A stretch of DNA of 25,211 nucleotides, from positions 1 through 25,211 of the forward strand of contig CBDUBS010000038.1 in assembly GCA_965365445.1 (NCBI GenBank). Direction: 5' to 3'. The notes beneath the pieces were generated by a model. The model was not told the origin of the DNA, did not search any database, and was given only the letters and a program-made list of their open reading frames with translations. A program made the position numbers and the translations under genes. This document shows, one piece after another, positions 16,494-24,835 of this stretch. This stretch comes from CBDUBS01 sp965365445. Lineage in GTDB: Bacteria > Bacteroidota > Rhodothermia > Rhodothermales > DASSAV01. Every line of letters begins with the position of its first letter. Positions within the stretch are counted from its first letter, which is position 1.

Positions 16494-16595
16494 GCCTGCG
16501 GCGTACTAAAATGAAGAAACCGGTACCCATTATGGCATGTCCATAGTTACCTTTGATGTGTACGTAGTATTTCCCGATGATTATCCCTTTCGTTT

Positions 16596-18251
16596 ATGGC
16601 TGTACAGGTTCCGACGGTAAACCGTCGGTCGTTCAGGGACGATAGCCCGCCCACCGACGAGGTAATGCCGGACCCTACGTGGGCGGAACGGGCATCCGCA
16701 TCCCTCATCCAGATCGGCGCTTCGGCTGTAGTGCTGATCGTCGTATTTTCCAATTCCTTCGAGCTAGACCGTTTTTATATACCCAAAGAGCTGGTGCTTC
16801 ATGTAACAGCCGTTCTTGCCGGTTTGCTCGCCCTGGGCTCGATCAAACGAATGGAATCGACGCGGTTGGATGGGCTTCTTGCCGGGTTTATTTTTCTGAG
16901 CGGTCTATCGATGCTTTTTGCCGCAAACTTCTGGGCGGGGCACCGGGCATTCGGCATAACGGTATCAGGTATCGTCCTCTTCTGGACGGCCCGTGGATTG
17001 CGTCAGGCCGGGCTGGCTCCGGCCGTACTGAAGGGGCTTGCGATAGGCCTTGCAGTGGCTGCCTTGCCCGCACTGGCTCAGGCCTTCGGGCTGGAGACGG
17101 CCTTTTTCTCGGAGAACCGGATCCCCGGAGGCACCTTAGGCAACCGCAATTCCGTTGCCCATCTCATGGTGTTGGGCCTGCCCATACTCCTGTATTTATC
17201 CATACGAGCCACTACGGCCAGGGGGTTCATGCAAACGGCGCTGGGTATCATGCTGGCGACGGATGCCCTCGTACTGACGCGCTCGCGTGCTGCCTGGTTG
17301 GGTGTCGCGGCCATGCTGTCCGTATTTTTTGTCGGTCTCCTTCTGGCGCCTACCGTCAGACGGAAAGCCAGAGTATGGGCGCGATTGGGAATGGTTCTCC
17401 TGTTTATTGCAATCGGCGGCGCCCTGGCCATCTTCGTTCCCAATGCACTCCGCTGGAATAGCGATTCGCCGTACCTGGAGACGGCCCGGCGGGTTGTGGA
17501 TTACCGGGATGGAAGCGGAAGGGGACGTCTCGTACAGTATCGACAGTCGTTAAAGATGGCGGCCTACCATCCGCTTCTGGGGGTGGGACCCGGCAACTGG
17601 CCTGTGGATTATCCCGAATATGCCGTTCGTGGCGATCCCTCCCTGAATCCGTCCCGGCAGGGAATGACGATGAATCCGTGGCCGAGTAGTGATTGGGTAG
17701 CGTTGATCTCGGAACGCGGGCTGTTCGCTTTCGTGTTTTTCATGGTTATCCTTTTCCGCATGGCCTGGAGCGCCTGGAAAACGGTGCGGAGCGAAGATGA
17801 GCCCGCCGAGGGACTTGCCGCGATTTGTTTGTTGTCTTCCATCGCAGCAATCGGCGCCGTCGGCATGTTCGATGCCGTAACGTTGCTGGCCTGGCCGACG
17901 TTCTTTTTCTGGGTAGCAGCAGGGTGCCTGTGGAATCCTGAGACGTCCCGGCGCGTACTGCCTCGCTCGTTTGCTCGTCTGGTCGTAGTCATGGCGTGCC
18001 TCATCCTGTCCGGAACAGGGGCGGTTCGAAGCGCGGGCCAGATTGCGGCCATGCAGGTGTACGATGCCAACGGCCCGGTAGCATCTCTCGAGCGCGGGGC
18101 CCGGTTCGATCCGGGCAACTACCGTTTACGGGTCAGGCTGGCCCGCCGCATCCGGGGTGACAAACAGAAAAGGTGCGAACACGCCACGGCCGCACACTAC
18201 CTTTTCCCGAATGCGTCGGAAGCAAAAATCCTTGCCGCCCGCTGCGATTGA
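16596..18251 (+). CDS. O-antigen ligase/polymerase family membrane protein
   Basis: This is a 551-residue inner-membrane protein with about 11-12 hydrophobic segments. The Wzy/WaaL-type core is seen in GGTLGNRNSVAHLMVLGLP (about 178-196), TRSRAAWLG (about 228-236), and a large periplasmic loop after about 290 with YRQSLKMAAYHPLLGVGPGNW and an SSDWVALISERG helix start. Members join or polymerise lipid-linked glycans (O-antigen, teichuronic or exopolysaccharide). No glycosyltransferases lie next to it, so its glycan cannot be named, and ligase and polymerase roles cannot be separated from sequence. The last about 70 residues are soluble and basic. The MFS gene starts 60 bp downstream with no terminator between, so co-transcription is likely. 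In the 102-bp leader 16494-16595 I see only a TACCTTTG at 16548-16555, which resembles a Bacteroidota -7 box but has no -33 partner. Confidence 0.88.
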   Translation: MAVQVPTVNRRSFRDDSPPTDEVMPDPTWAERASASLIQIGASAVVLIVVFSNSFELDRFYIPKELVLHVTAVLAGLLALGSIKRMESTRLDGLLAGFIFLSGLSMLFAANFWAGHRAFGITVSGIVLFWTARGLRQAGLAPAVLKGLAIGLAVAALPALAQAFGLETAFFSENRIPGGTLGNRNSVAHLMVLGLPILLYLSIRATTARGFMQTALGIMLATDALVLTRSRAAWLGVAAMLSVFFVGLLLAPTVRRKARVWARLGMVLLFIAIGGALAIFVPNALRWNSDSPYLETARRVVDYRDGSGRGRLVQYRQSLKMAAYHPLLGVGPGNWPVDYPEYAVRGDPSLNPSRQGMTMNPWPSSDWVALISERGLFAFVFFMVILFRMAWSAWKTVRSEDEPAEGLAAICLLSSIAAIGAVGMFDAVTLLAWPTFFFWVAAGCLWNPETSRRVLPRSFARLVVVMACLILSGTGAVRSAGQIAAMQVYDANGPVASLERGARFDPGNYRLRVRLARRIRGDKQKRCEHATAAHYLFPNASEAKILAARCD

Positions 18252-18311
18252 GCGGCTTCTGCGCCTTGACCGGATGGCCGGCGCTTCTTGAAGGGTTACA
18301 ATCCTTATTGG

Positions 18312-19838
18312 ATGAACCCCCTCGAAATGTGGTCGATGTTAATGGATACGCCCGGTTTGAAATGGAGACTGCTTGCGACACTCGTCATCGGCGTGTTCAT
18401 GGGAGCGCTCGATCTGACGATTCTGGCGCCGGCTCTTCCGCACATCAGCGCCAGCCTTGAAGTCAGCCCGGCTGCCGTTGTGCTTGCCTTTTCCATTTAT
18501 GCGGCCTTTTATGCTACTTCCGTTCCTCTCATGGGAAAACTCGCGGACATTCGTGGATACAAACCTGTCTATGCTACGTCCATGATGCTCTTTGCAGGCG
18601 GCAGCGCGCTTGCGGCCGTCGCACCCAGCCTCCCTGTTCTCGTTGGCGCTCGCATCGTACAGGGAGTGGGCGGCGGAGGATTGTTTCCGGTCGCTCAGGC
18701 GATTGTAGGCGTGGCTTTACCGGAGGAGCGGCGGGGTAAGGTTCTCGGTCTGTTGATGGGGGTATTCGCTGTAGGCGGCGTCTTGGGGCCTAACGTGGGT
18801 GGGTTTCTTACCCAGCATTTTTCTTGGTCCTATATCTTCTGGATCAACGTACCGCTTGGTTTGCTGGGTGCGGCTTTGTTGTACGGCACCGAGTTGCCGG
18901 GGAGGAAGCAGGCCGGCTTGATCGATTGGAAAGGAGCGATCCTCGTTGCATTGTTTTTCGGGAGCCTGATTATCGGGATCGAGCGTTTGAGAAGCCTGGG
19001 CGATTTCGGTTTTTTTACATGGCGGGTCGGGGGCGTATTTGCGCTGGCGGGCATCAGCCTGTTGCTGCTCGTCCCGGTAGAACGCAGGGTAAAGGATCCC
19101 ATACTGAACTTTGAATTCATTTTTTCGCGTTCACTGGCGCCCGTCCTCCTCATTTCGTTTCTCGTAGGGTACGCCCTCCTCAGCGGAGCCGTATTCGTGC
19201 CGTTTTACGCACAGCTCGTTTTCGGGGCGACGACGCTGGGCTCCGGCGCCGTTCTGAATGCGGCGGCCGTGGGGCTCGGTGTGAGCAGCTGGATAGCCGG
19301 GACATACACGAATCGGGAAGCGGCATCCGGGCTGGTCATTACGGGTATGGGCCTCTCGGCTCTGGGGCTGGCCGTCATGGTTCTGTTTCGACTCAAACTT
19401 TGGGGATTGCTGGCCGGACTTGTTTTTCTGGGAGCCGGAACCGGGCTCGTCCAGGGGCCCATCAGTTACCTGAGCCTTTTGCTTGTACCCAGTCGTAACG
19501 AGGGCCAGGTATCGGGGCTGGTTGCCATAACCCGAACGATGGGGGGCGCTGCGGGTATAGCGTGGGCGGGGGTGGTTCTGAGCCGGGCCTCTCGCGGCCT
19601 CATAAACCTCGTACCCGAATCCGGAGACCTGGCCGCGCAAGTCTGGGGGTCGAGCAGCAGCCTTCAGGCGTTGAAGAATGCGTCCCCGGCGCTTCAGCAG
19701 ACGGTTCAGAATGCCCTGGGTAAGGGGCTGGTCGAAGGGTGGTACTGGGCTCTTGGTGCGGCCGTTCTTGGACTTTTCGTAACTTTACTCGTCCGGAAAC
19801 AGGATTTGCGAGCCGAACCGGAGCCGCTTGTGTCTTGA
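18312..19838 (+). CDS. DHA2-type MFS drug/solute exporter, 14 TM
   Basis: This is a 508-residue major facilitator transporter with about 14 hydrophobic helices. TM1 carries MGALDLTILAPALPHIS, the D1 motif of the EmrB/QacA (DHA2) group. The TM2-3 loop has GKLADIRGYKPVY (motif A), and TM5 has GGVLGPNVGGF (motif C, the antiporter motif). It likely exports hydrophobic or amphiphilic compounds against protons. The start is uncertain: I use the ATG at 18312, but an in-frame TTG at 18288 and ATGs at 18327 and 18336 are possible, and none has a Shine-Dalgarno site. There is no EmrA-like membrane-fusion gene nearby, so it probably works alone across the inner membrane. The 3' end is followed by a terminator at 19856. 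Confidence 0.88.
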   Translation: MNPLEMWSMLMDTPGLKWRLLATLVIGVFMGALDLTILAPALPHISASLEVSPAAVVLAFSIYAAFYATSVPLMGKLADIRGYKPVYATSMMLFAGGSALAAVAPSLPVLVGARIVQGVGGGGLFPVAQAIVGVALPEERRGKVLGLLMGVFAVGGVLGPNVGGFLTQHFSWSYIFWINVPLGLLGAALLYGTELPGRKQAGLIDWKGAILVALFFGSLIIGIERLRSLGDFGFFTWRVGGVFALAGISLLLLVPVERRVKDPILNFEFIFSRSLAPVLLISFLVGYALLSGAVFVPFYAQLVFGATTLGSGAVLNAAAVGLGVSSWIAGTYTNREAASGLVITGMGLSALGLAVMVLFRLKLWGLLAGLVFLGAGTGLVQGPISYLSLLLVPSRNEGQVSGLVAITRTMGGAAGIAWAGVVLSRASRGLINLVPESGDLAAQVWGSSSSLQALKNASPALQQTVQNALGKGLVEGWYWALGAAVLGLFVTLLVRKQDLRAEPEPLVS

Positions 19839-19855
19839 GTACCTGACTGCAAGAT

Positions 19856-19884
19856 GCGGCTCCTTTGCCGCAAGAGCCGCTTTT
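19856..19884 (+). terminator. Rho-independent terminator after the MFS gene
   Basis: GCGGCTC (19856-19862) pairs with GAGCCGC (19874-19880) and is followed by TTTT (19881-19884), 18 bases after the MFS stop. A shorter stem TGCGGC/GCCGCA (19855-19860/19867-19872) can compete. Because it lies inside the longest reading of the antiporter frame (from an ATG at 19854), it argues that the antiporter starts downstream. Confidence 0.65.
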
Positions 19885-19944
19885 CCGCGCCGCGGTTCCG
19901 TTGCCCTCGCGAAACCCCGCTTAACTGTACGTTCCTATCCGGTT

Positions 19945-19948
19945 GGAG
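19945..19948 (+). promoter_or_regulatory. Shine-Dalgarno GGAG for the antiporter TTG start
   Basis: GGAG lies seven bases before a TTG at 19956. Together with the terminator at 19856-19884 it favours this TTG over the ATG at 19854, which would add a 34-residue arginine- and cysteine-rich lead unlike a membrane protein N-terminus. Confidence 0.6.
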
Positions 19949-19955
19949 ACGCCCC

Positions 19956-22517
19956 TTGATCGAGCATATCGTCATCGCCATCGTTCTCGTTCTTGCCCTT
20001 GGAAGCAGCGCACAATGGCTGGCCTGGCGCTTCAACATCCCCTCCATCTTGCTCCTGCTATTGTTCGGGTTTGCAGCGGGACCTGTGCTGGGCGTTATCC
20101 CTCCCGAGTCGCTTCAGGGCGAGTGGGTGTATGCCTTCGTTTCACTTTCCATCGGTATCATCCTGTTCGAAGGGGGACTTAGCCTGCAAATATCCGAACT
20201 CAGGGAAGTGGGCAGCGCTGTGCGAAACCTGATCACGGTCGGGGTGGTCGTCACCTGGATTCTGGCTACCCTGGCGGCCTTTTTCATTCTGGGCTTCGAC
20301 ACGAGCCTGTCCATTCTCATAGGCGCCATTCTCACCGTAACAGGTCCGACGGTCGTCATTCCCCTGCTCCGGCAGGTCAAGCCGCGTGGGCGCGTGGGGG
20401 TTGTGGCGCGCTGGGAAGGAATCACCATCGACCCCGTCGGGGCCGTACTGGCCGTGCTCGTTCTGGAAGCGATACTCCTGCTGAACGACCCGGCTCGTAC
20501 GGGCAGCGGCATATCGGGAGCCGTGTTTCACACGGTACAGGGGCTTCTGGCGACGGTCCTCGTCGGGGGGATAATCAGCCTGGCCGGAGCGTCGCTACTC
20601 GTTTTTTTGCTTTACCGGCGCCTGGTGCCCGATTACCTCCAGGGAACAATTGCCCTGGTGATCGTGGCCGGCACGTTCGCTCTGGCCAACGTGCTTCGTC
20701 AGGAATCGGGCCTGCTGGAGGCCACCCTGATGGGCATCATGATTGCCAATCAGAAGTACGTACCGGTGCGCCGGATCAGCGAGTTCAAAGAAAATCTGCA
20801 AGTACTGCTCATCGGAAGCCTGTTCATCGTGCTCAGCGCTCGCCTCAAGCTCGATGTACTGGTCCATATAGGCGTGAGCACGCTGATTTTCCTTCTGGTG
20901 CTCATCCTCGTTATTCGCCCGGCTGCCGTATTCTTTTCTTCGATAGGCACCGATCTCAACTGGCGAGAAAAGGTGTTTCTTTCATGGCTGGCCCCTCGCG
21001 GAATCGTTGCGGCAGCCGTCGCCTCACTGTTTGCATTCGAACTGGCCGGGCGGTTTCCGGAAGCAGCCGTCAGCGGCCTCGTACCGACGGTTTTTGTGGT
21101 CATCGTGGGCACCGTCGCCGTGTATGGATTAACCATCTCCCCACTTGCGAGGAGGCTGGGGCTGGCCGAGCCCAGCGCCCAGGGCCTCCTGTTCATCGGC
21201 GGCCATCCATGGGCGCTCGAAATGGCCAAAGCCGTGCAGGACCAGGGGGTTCCGGTAGTAGTCATCGATACGAACGCCAGAAATGTCGAACAGGCCAGAA
21301 AGTGGGGCCTTCGGGCGGAACGCATGAATGCCCTCTCCGAAGGTTCGCTCGATGAACTCGACCTGAACGGCATCGGTCATCTGCTGGCCGTTACACCCAA
21401 CGACGAGGTCAATTCGCTTTCCGCCCTCCGCTTCTCGGAAGTCTTTGAAAGCTCCGACGTATATCAACTACCCATTCGTTCTCCCAATGCCGAAAACGCG
21501 AGTGCAGGGGTCCCGAGGCACTTGCGCGGACGTACGTTGTTCGATACGAAAGCGTCTTTCCACTACCTGACGGAACGCTTTGCCGGTGGAGAGGAGATCG
21601 TTACGGCAACCCTGTCCGACAGTTATTTGTTCAGCGATTTCCAGCAGGAGCGCGGCGGAAGCGCCGTACTTCTATTCATTTTCCGCAACACGGGAGAGTT
21701 GCTGATTCAATCGCCGGATTATCCGCTGACCCCCGTACCGGGTGATACCGTCATCGCGCTCGTTCCGGCGAAAACCAGTCCGGAGCAGGCAGGAGAAGAG
21801 ACGCCTTTTGAACGCCTCGTAACGAGCGCGCCGGTCATCGACGTACCCACGGCCGTCGCTTACCACGATCTGCTCCACACGGTTACCGGCTTGCTTTCGG
21901 ATCGGCTGGATGTCGAGGAAGCCGTTTTGTACGAAGCGTTCAATTCGAGATGGCAATCCGAACTCACGTTCGTGTTGAATGGCGTGGCGCTCCCCCACTG
22001 CCGCCTGGAGCATATCGGCGCCCCCGGCCTGGTTCTCGTACGGTGTCGAGGCGGGCTCAAAATGGCCTCGTATTTCGACGGCATCGCGCATCAGGAGCGG
22101 GTATACGCCATCCTGTTCCTCGTCAGCGACGACCGCTTTCCCGGCCGGCATTTACGTATTCTTGCGAACATCTCTAACCGCATCGCCGACCCGGATTTCA
22201 TGCTGCGCTGGCGCTCGGCCGAGGACGAACAGCAATTGAAAGAAGCGCTCTTCCCATCCGATCGATACGTATCCGTCGAGGTCGGCGATCAGGCCGCCTC
22301 GCCCGTCGTTGGCCGGTCGATTGCTCAACTAGGGCTGCCCCAAGAAGTCCATGTAGCGCTGATCGCCCGAATGGGGCACGTATTCATTCCAGATGCCAAT
22401 ACCGAGATACAACTGGGTGATCGACTAACGGTAATAGGACGCCCGGAAAACCTCAACAGGTTACCTGACTTAACGAATCCTTCGCCTGAAGACGTAAACC
22501 GCTCCCCCGCCGGGTAG
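19956..22517 (+). CDS. CPA1-type cation:proton antiporter fused to RCK and PTS-EIIA-like domains
   Basis: This is an 853-residue inner-membrane antiporter, likely Na+ or K+ for H+. Residues about 1-395 have 12-13 helices of the Na+/H+ exchanger family, with ILTVTGPTVVIPLL and EGITIDPVGA, where D159 is the likely ion-binding Asp. Residues about 408-515 are an RCK/TrkA-N nucleotide-binding domain (FIGGHPWALEMA, VVVIDTN). About 535-605 looks TrkA-C-like. About 618-755 resembles a PTS EIIA domain with GVALPHCR, where H681 sits at the phospho-His position. About 771-838 is a clear TrkA-C domain (MGHVFIPDANTEIQLGDRL). Transport would be gated by nucleotide or NAD(H) binding and perhaps by the EIIA module; phosphorylation at H681 is inference, as no PTS gene is in the window. 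The start is uncertain (TTG at 19956 or ATG at 19854). Confidence 0.87.
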   Translation: MIEHIVIAIVLVLALGSSAQWLAWRFNIPSILLLLLFGFAAGPVLGVIPPESLQGEWVYAFVSLSIGIILFEGGLSLQISELREVGSAVRNLITVGVVVTWILATLAAFFILGFDTSLSILIGAILTVTGPTVVIPLLRQVKPRGRVGVVARWEGITIDPVGAVLAVLVLEAILLLNDPARTGSGISGAVFHTVQGLLATVLVGGIISLAGASLLVFLLYRRLVPDYLQGTIALVIVAGTFALANVLRQESGLLEATLMGIMIANQKYVPVRRISEFKENLQVLLIGSLFIVLSARLKLDVLVHIGVSTLIFLLVLILVIRPAAVFFSSIGTDLNWREKVFLSWLAPRGIVAAAVASLFAFELAGRFPEAAVSGLVPTVFVVIVGTVAVYGLTISPLARRLGLAEPSAQGLLFIGGHPWALEMAKAVQDQGVPVVVIDTNARNVEQARKWGLRAERMNALSEGSLDELDLNGIGHLLAVTPNDEVNSLSALRFSEVFESSDVYQLPIRSPNAENASAGVPRHLRGRTLFDTKASFHYLTERFAGGEEIVTATLSDSYLFSDFQQERGGSAVLLFIFRNTGELLIQSPDYPLTPVPGDTVIALVPAKTSPEQAGEETPFERLVTSAPVIDVPTAVAYHDLLHTVTGLLSDRLDVEEAVLYEAFNSRWQSELTFVLNGVALPHCRLEHIGAPGLVLVRCRGGLKMASYFDGIAHQERVYAILFLVSDDRFPGRHLRILANISNRIADPDFMLRWRSAEDEQQLKEALFPSDRYVSVEVGDQAASPVVGRSIAQLGLPQEVHVALIARMGHVFIPDANTEIQLGDRLTVIGRPENLNRLPDLTNPSPEDVNRSPAG

Positions 22518-22703
22518 GAGAAAGAATTGTAACATATTGTGGGATGATCGGTTTTAATATGGCTACACGATAAACTACCCTCAGGTGGAGTGGTGTAGCT
22601 GTGAAACGGCGCCGGACACCTCTCCGCCAGGTACGAACAATCGCTTTTCGTCGTTTTGCTCATGCCGAAAGCGCTTTCATCATCTTTCTGAACCGGCCAA
22701 ACC

Positions 22704-23489
22704 ATGGAAACATCTCAATCTGTACCGCCTACGGTATTATCCGATGATGCGCCATCTCCGGAACGCGCCGGGGATCTGGCCACTACCGACTCGGATCTGT
22801 TGCGCTCCATTCTGGCTCGGCTCACACACATCGAGGAAAAGCTTGATGCCGTTACGCCGGCCGCTGAAGCAGCCCGGGCAGCGATGGAGGTTGCGCCAAG
22901 CTTCATTGCCACTCTTACCGATATCGTTGATGAGCAAACGGAGGCTCTGGTTTCCCGCGGCATCGATCCGGAGGTCCGTATCCGCCGCCTGATGATGCTG
23001 GCTGAACGGCTGACCGATCCCCAGATGATGGACCTCGCCGAGCAACTTCTGGATCGCAGCCATAAACTGCGTACGACCCTCGAATTGCTCGACCAGATGC
23101 CCGGATTTATCGCCACGATAGTGGACGTGGTCGATGAAATCGCACAACGGGCGCTGGAAGAAGGGCTCGATCTGGAAAAAGGCGCTCTACAGGGAGCCAA
23201 AGCGGCTTTGCAGTTCGGCTCTTTTATCGGCCCGTCACAATTGTCGTCTATCGAGGCCCTCCTGGATTCCGGGGTGCTCGACCCGGCGGCCCTGAGCGTC
23301 ATCGGCAGCGCCGGGCAAGCCCTTGCCGGCAGCACCAACGGCGCCGTCACCGAGATCGGGCCGGTAGGCTTGCTACGCGCCATGCGGGATCCCGACATCC
23401 AGCGAGCGATAGGGTTCCTGGTCACTTTCGGTAAACAGTTCGGGAGCGCTCTATCGGGCGCATCCCGAACCACGAGACCGGTTTCTTAA
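22704..23489 (+). CDS. DUF1641 protein, partner of the sulfide:quinone oxidoreductase
   Basis: This 261-residue soluble protein is mostly helical, with acidic amphipathic helices and no signal peptide. The C-terminal LLRAMRDPDIQRAIGFLVTFGKQFG (about 227-251) is the typical end of DUF1641 proteins, and repeated helices with LLDQMPGFIATIVDVVDE-type text precede it. It lies 23 bp upstream of the sulfide:quinone oxidoreductase gene on the same strand. DUF1641 genes commonly sit beside such flavoproteins in bacteria, which suggests a subunit, scaffold or membrane adaptor role; the biochemical role is not known. No Shine-Dalgarno site precedes the ATG. The 186-bp spacer 22518-22703 is AT-richer than the genes and probably holds the operon promoter, but I could not fix its boxes. 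Confidence 0.86.
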   Translation: METSQSVPPTVLSDDAPSPERAGDLATTDSDLLRSILARLTHIEEKLDAVTPAAEAARAAMEVAPSFIATLTDIVDEQTEALVSRGIDPEVRIRRLMMLAERLTDPQMMDLAEQLLDRSHKLRTTLELLDQMPGFIATIVDVVDEIAQRALEEGLDLEKGALQGAKAALQFGSFIGPSQLSSIEALLDSGVLDPAALSVIGSAGQALAGSTNGAVTEIGPVGLLRAMRDPDIQRAIGFLVTFGKQFGSALSGASRTTRPVS

Positions 23490-23512
23490 TACTCCGCCGC
23501 GAGGTCAATACC

Positions 23513-24742
23513 ATGGAAGCAATCCCTCAACACACGCATTACGAGGTGGTCATCGTCGGCGGCGGGACAGCCGGACTTACGGTAGCTGCCCAACTGCTGA
23601 ATGAGCCGTCGCCGCCACAGGTGGCGCTCATCGAGCCGTCGACCAAACACTACTATCAACCGCTCTGGACGCTGGTTGGAGCGGGCGTCTATCCACGCGA
23701 GGAGTCGGAACGAGACGAAGCCGATTTCATTCCTCGCGGCGCCGAGTGGATTCAGGATGCAGTTGTATCCTTTCAACCTGAACGAAACGAGCTAACGACA
23801 CGTCGGGGGAGCGTCATCGGGTACGATATCCTCGTCGTATGTCCGGGTTTACAAATCAACTGGAACGCCGTCCCCGGCCTGGAGGGGGCCATTGGCAAGA
23901 ACGGCGTTTGCTCAAACTACTCCTATGCCCACGTAGAGTATACCTGGAAAACCGTTCAACGCCTTGCCGTACAAAAAGGGCCGATACGAGCCCTGTTCAC
24001 ACAACCTCCCACTCCCGTGAAGTGCGGGGGCGCTCCGCAAAAGGTGATGTATCTGACAGCGGATTACCTGCGCCGGGAGGAACGCCTTGGCGATGCCGAG
24101 CTGCACTTCTACTCTCCGGGCCAGGTAATTTTCGGCGTGCCGGAGTTTGCTCTAACGCTCAAGGAGGTGGTAGCCAGATACGGCATTCAAACCCACTTCG
24201 GGCATGAACTCATCGAAGTACGAGGACCCGAGCAGGAGGCCGTATTTCGCGTATCCGGCGGCGACGGCTCTCCAACCGAACAGGTCGTGCCGTTCGATAT
24301 GCTGCACGTCGTACCTCCGCAGAGCGCGCCGGATTTCATTCGGGAAAGTCCCCTGGCCGGCGAGACCGGATGGGTTGACGTTGACAGGCAAACGCTCCAA
24401 CACCGACGGTTCAAGAACATATTCGGTCTGGGCGATGCCGGATCGACGCCCAATGCCAAGTCGGGTGCGGCCATCCGTAAACAGGCTCCGGTGGTCGTCC
24501 GGCATATCATGCAACTCCGGGAACAGGGCGAAATCCTGGAGCCGCAGCAGTACGATGGATACTCGTCCTGTCCGCTCGTTACAGGATACGGCAAGCTCTT
24601 GCTGGCAGAGTTCGACTACAACAACCGCCCCCTTCCGAGCTTTCCGTTCGACACGACCCGCGAACGGTACTCGATGTACCTGCTAAAAAAGGACATGCTC
24701 CCCAATATGTACTGGCATGGCATGTTGAAAGGCCGGGCCTGA
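23513..24742 (+). CDS. Sulfide:quinone oxidoreductase, type II-like
   Basis: This is a 409-residue FAD flavoprotein that oxidises sulfide to sulfane sulfur and passes electrons to the membrane quinone pool. GGGTAG (16-21) binds the FAD ADP moiety, and the second FAD motif IFGLGDAGS is near 303-311. The catalytic cysteines are C171 in PVKCGGAPQK and C353 in SSCPLVTG, corresponding to the two conserved cysteines of mitochondrial-type (type II) enzymes. C133 (GVCSNYSY) lies near a position used by other types, but I would not assign it. A GAGG lies eight bases before the ATG. It follows the DUF1641 gene by 23 bp. It probably serves sulfide detoxification or energy use; no persulfide dioxygenase or rhodanese gene is in the window. 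The end (DMLPNMYWHGMLKG) is typical of the C-terminal membrane-contact helix. Confidence 0.93.
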   Translation: MEAIPQHTHYEVVIVGGGTAGLTVAAQLLNEPSPPQVALIEPSTKHYYQPLWTLVGAGVYPREESERDEADFIPRGAEWIQDAVVSFQPERNELTTRRGSVIGYDILVVCPGLQINWNAVPGLEGAIGKNGVCSNYSYAHVEYTWKTVQRLAVQKGPIRALFTQPPTPVKCGGAPQKVMYLTADYLRREERLGDAELHFYSPGQVIFGVPEFALTLKEVVARYGIQTHFGHELIEVRGPEQEAVFRVSGGDGSPTEQVVPFDMLHVVPPQSAPDFIRESPLAGETGWVDVDRQTLQHRRFKNIFGLGDAGSTPNAKSGAAIRKQAPVVVRHIMQLREQGEILEPQQYDGYSSCPLVTGYGKLLLAEFDYNNRPLPSFPFDTTRERYSMYLLKKDMLPNMYWHGMLKGRA

Positions 24743-24770
24743 ACAATCCGATTGTTGAGGACGAAAGACC

Positions 24771-24807
24771 CCGGCGGCCTGCAAAACCCGTTCGTGCAGG
24801 CCGCCGG
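24771..24807. terminator. Strong hairpin between convergent genes, likely bidirectional terminator
   Basis: A perfect 13-bp GC-rich stem, CCGGCGGCCTGCA (24771-24783) with TGCAGGCCGCCGG (24795-24807), surrounds an 11-base loop. It sits between the oxidoreductase stop at 24742 and the convergent gene's stop at 24836, so it can serve both. The T-runs are poor on both sides, so it may act as a factor-assisted terminator or mRNA 3'-end block. Confidence 0.7.
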
Positions 24808-24835
24808 AGTTGAGTTATGCCCGCTCACCGAACGG

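Noticed and set aside
16548..16555. TACCTTTG as a Bacteroidota-type -7 promoter box before the ligase gene
   Set aside because: It fits TAnnTTTG, but no TTG-type -33 element lies at the proper spacing, so it is too weak to call a promoter.
16679..17461. 260-residue plus-strand frame inside the O-antigen ligase gene
   Set aside because: It is a shifted reading of a clear membrane protein gene, with a Cys/Arg/Gly-rich translation and no motif.
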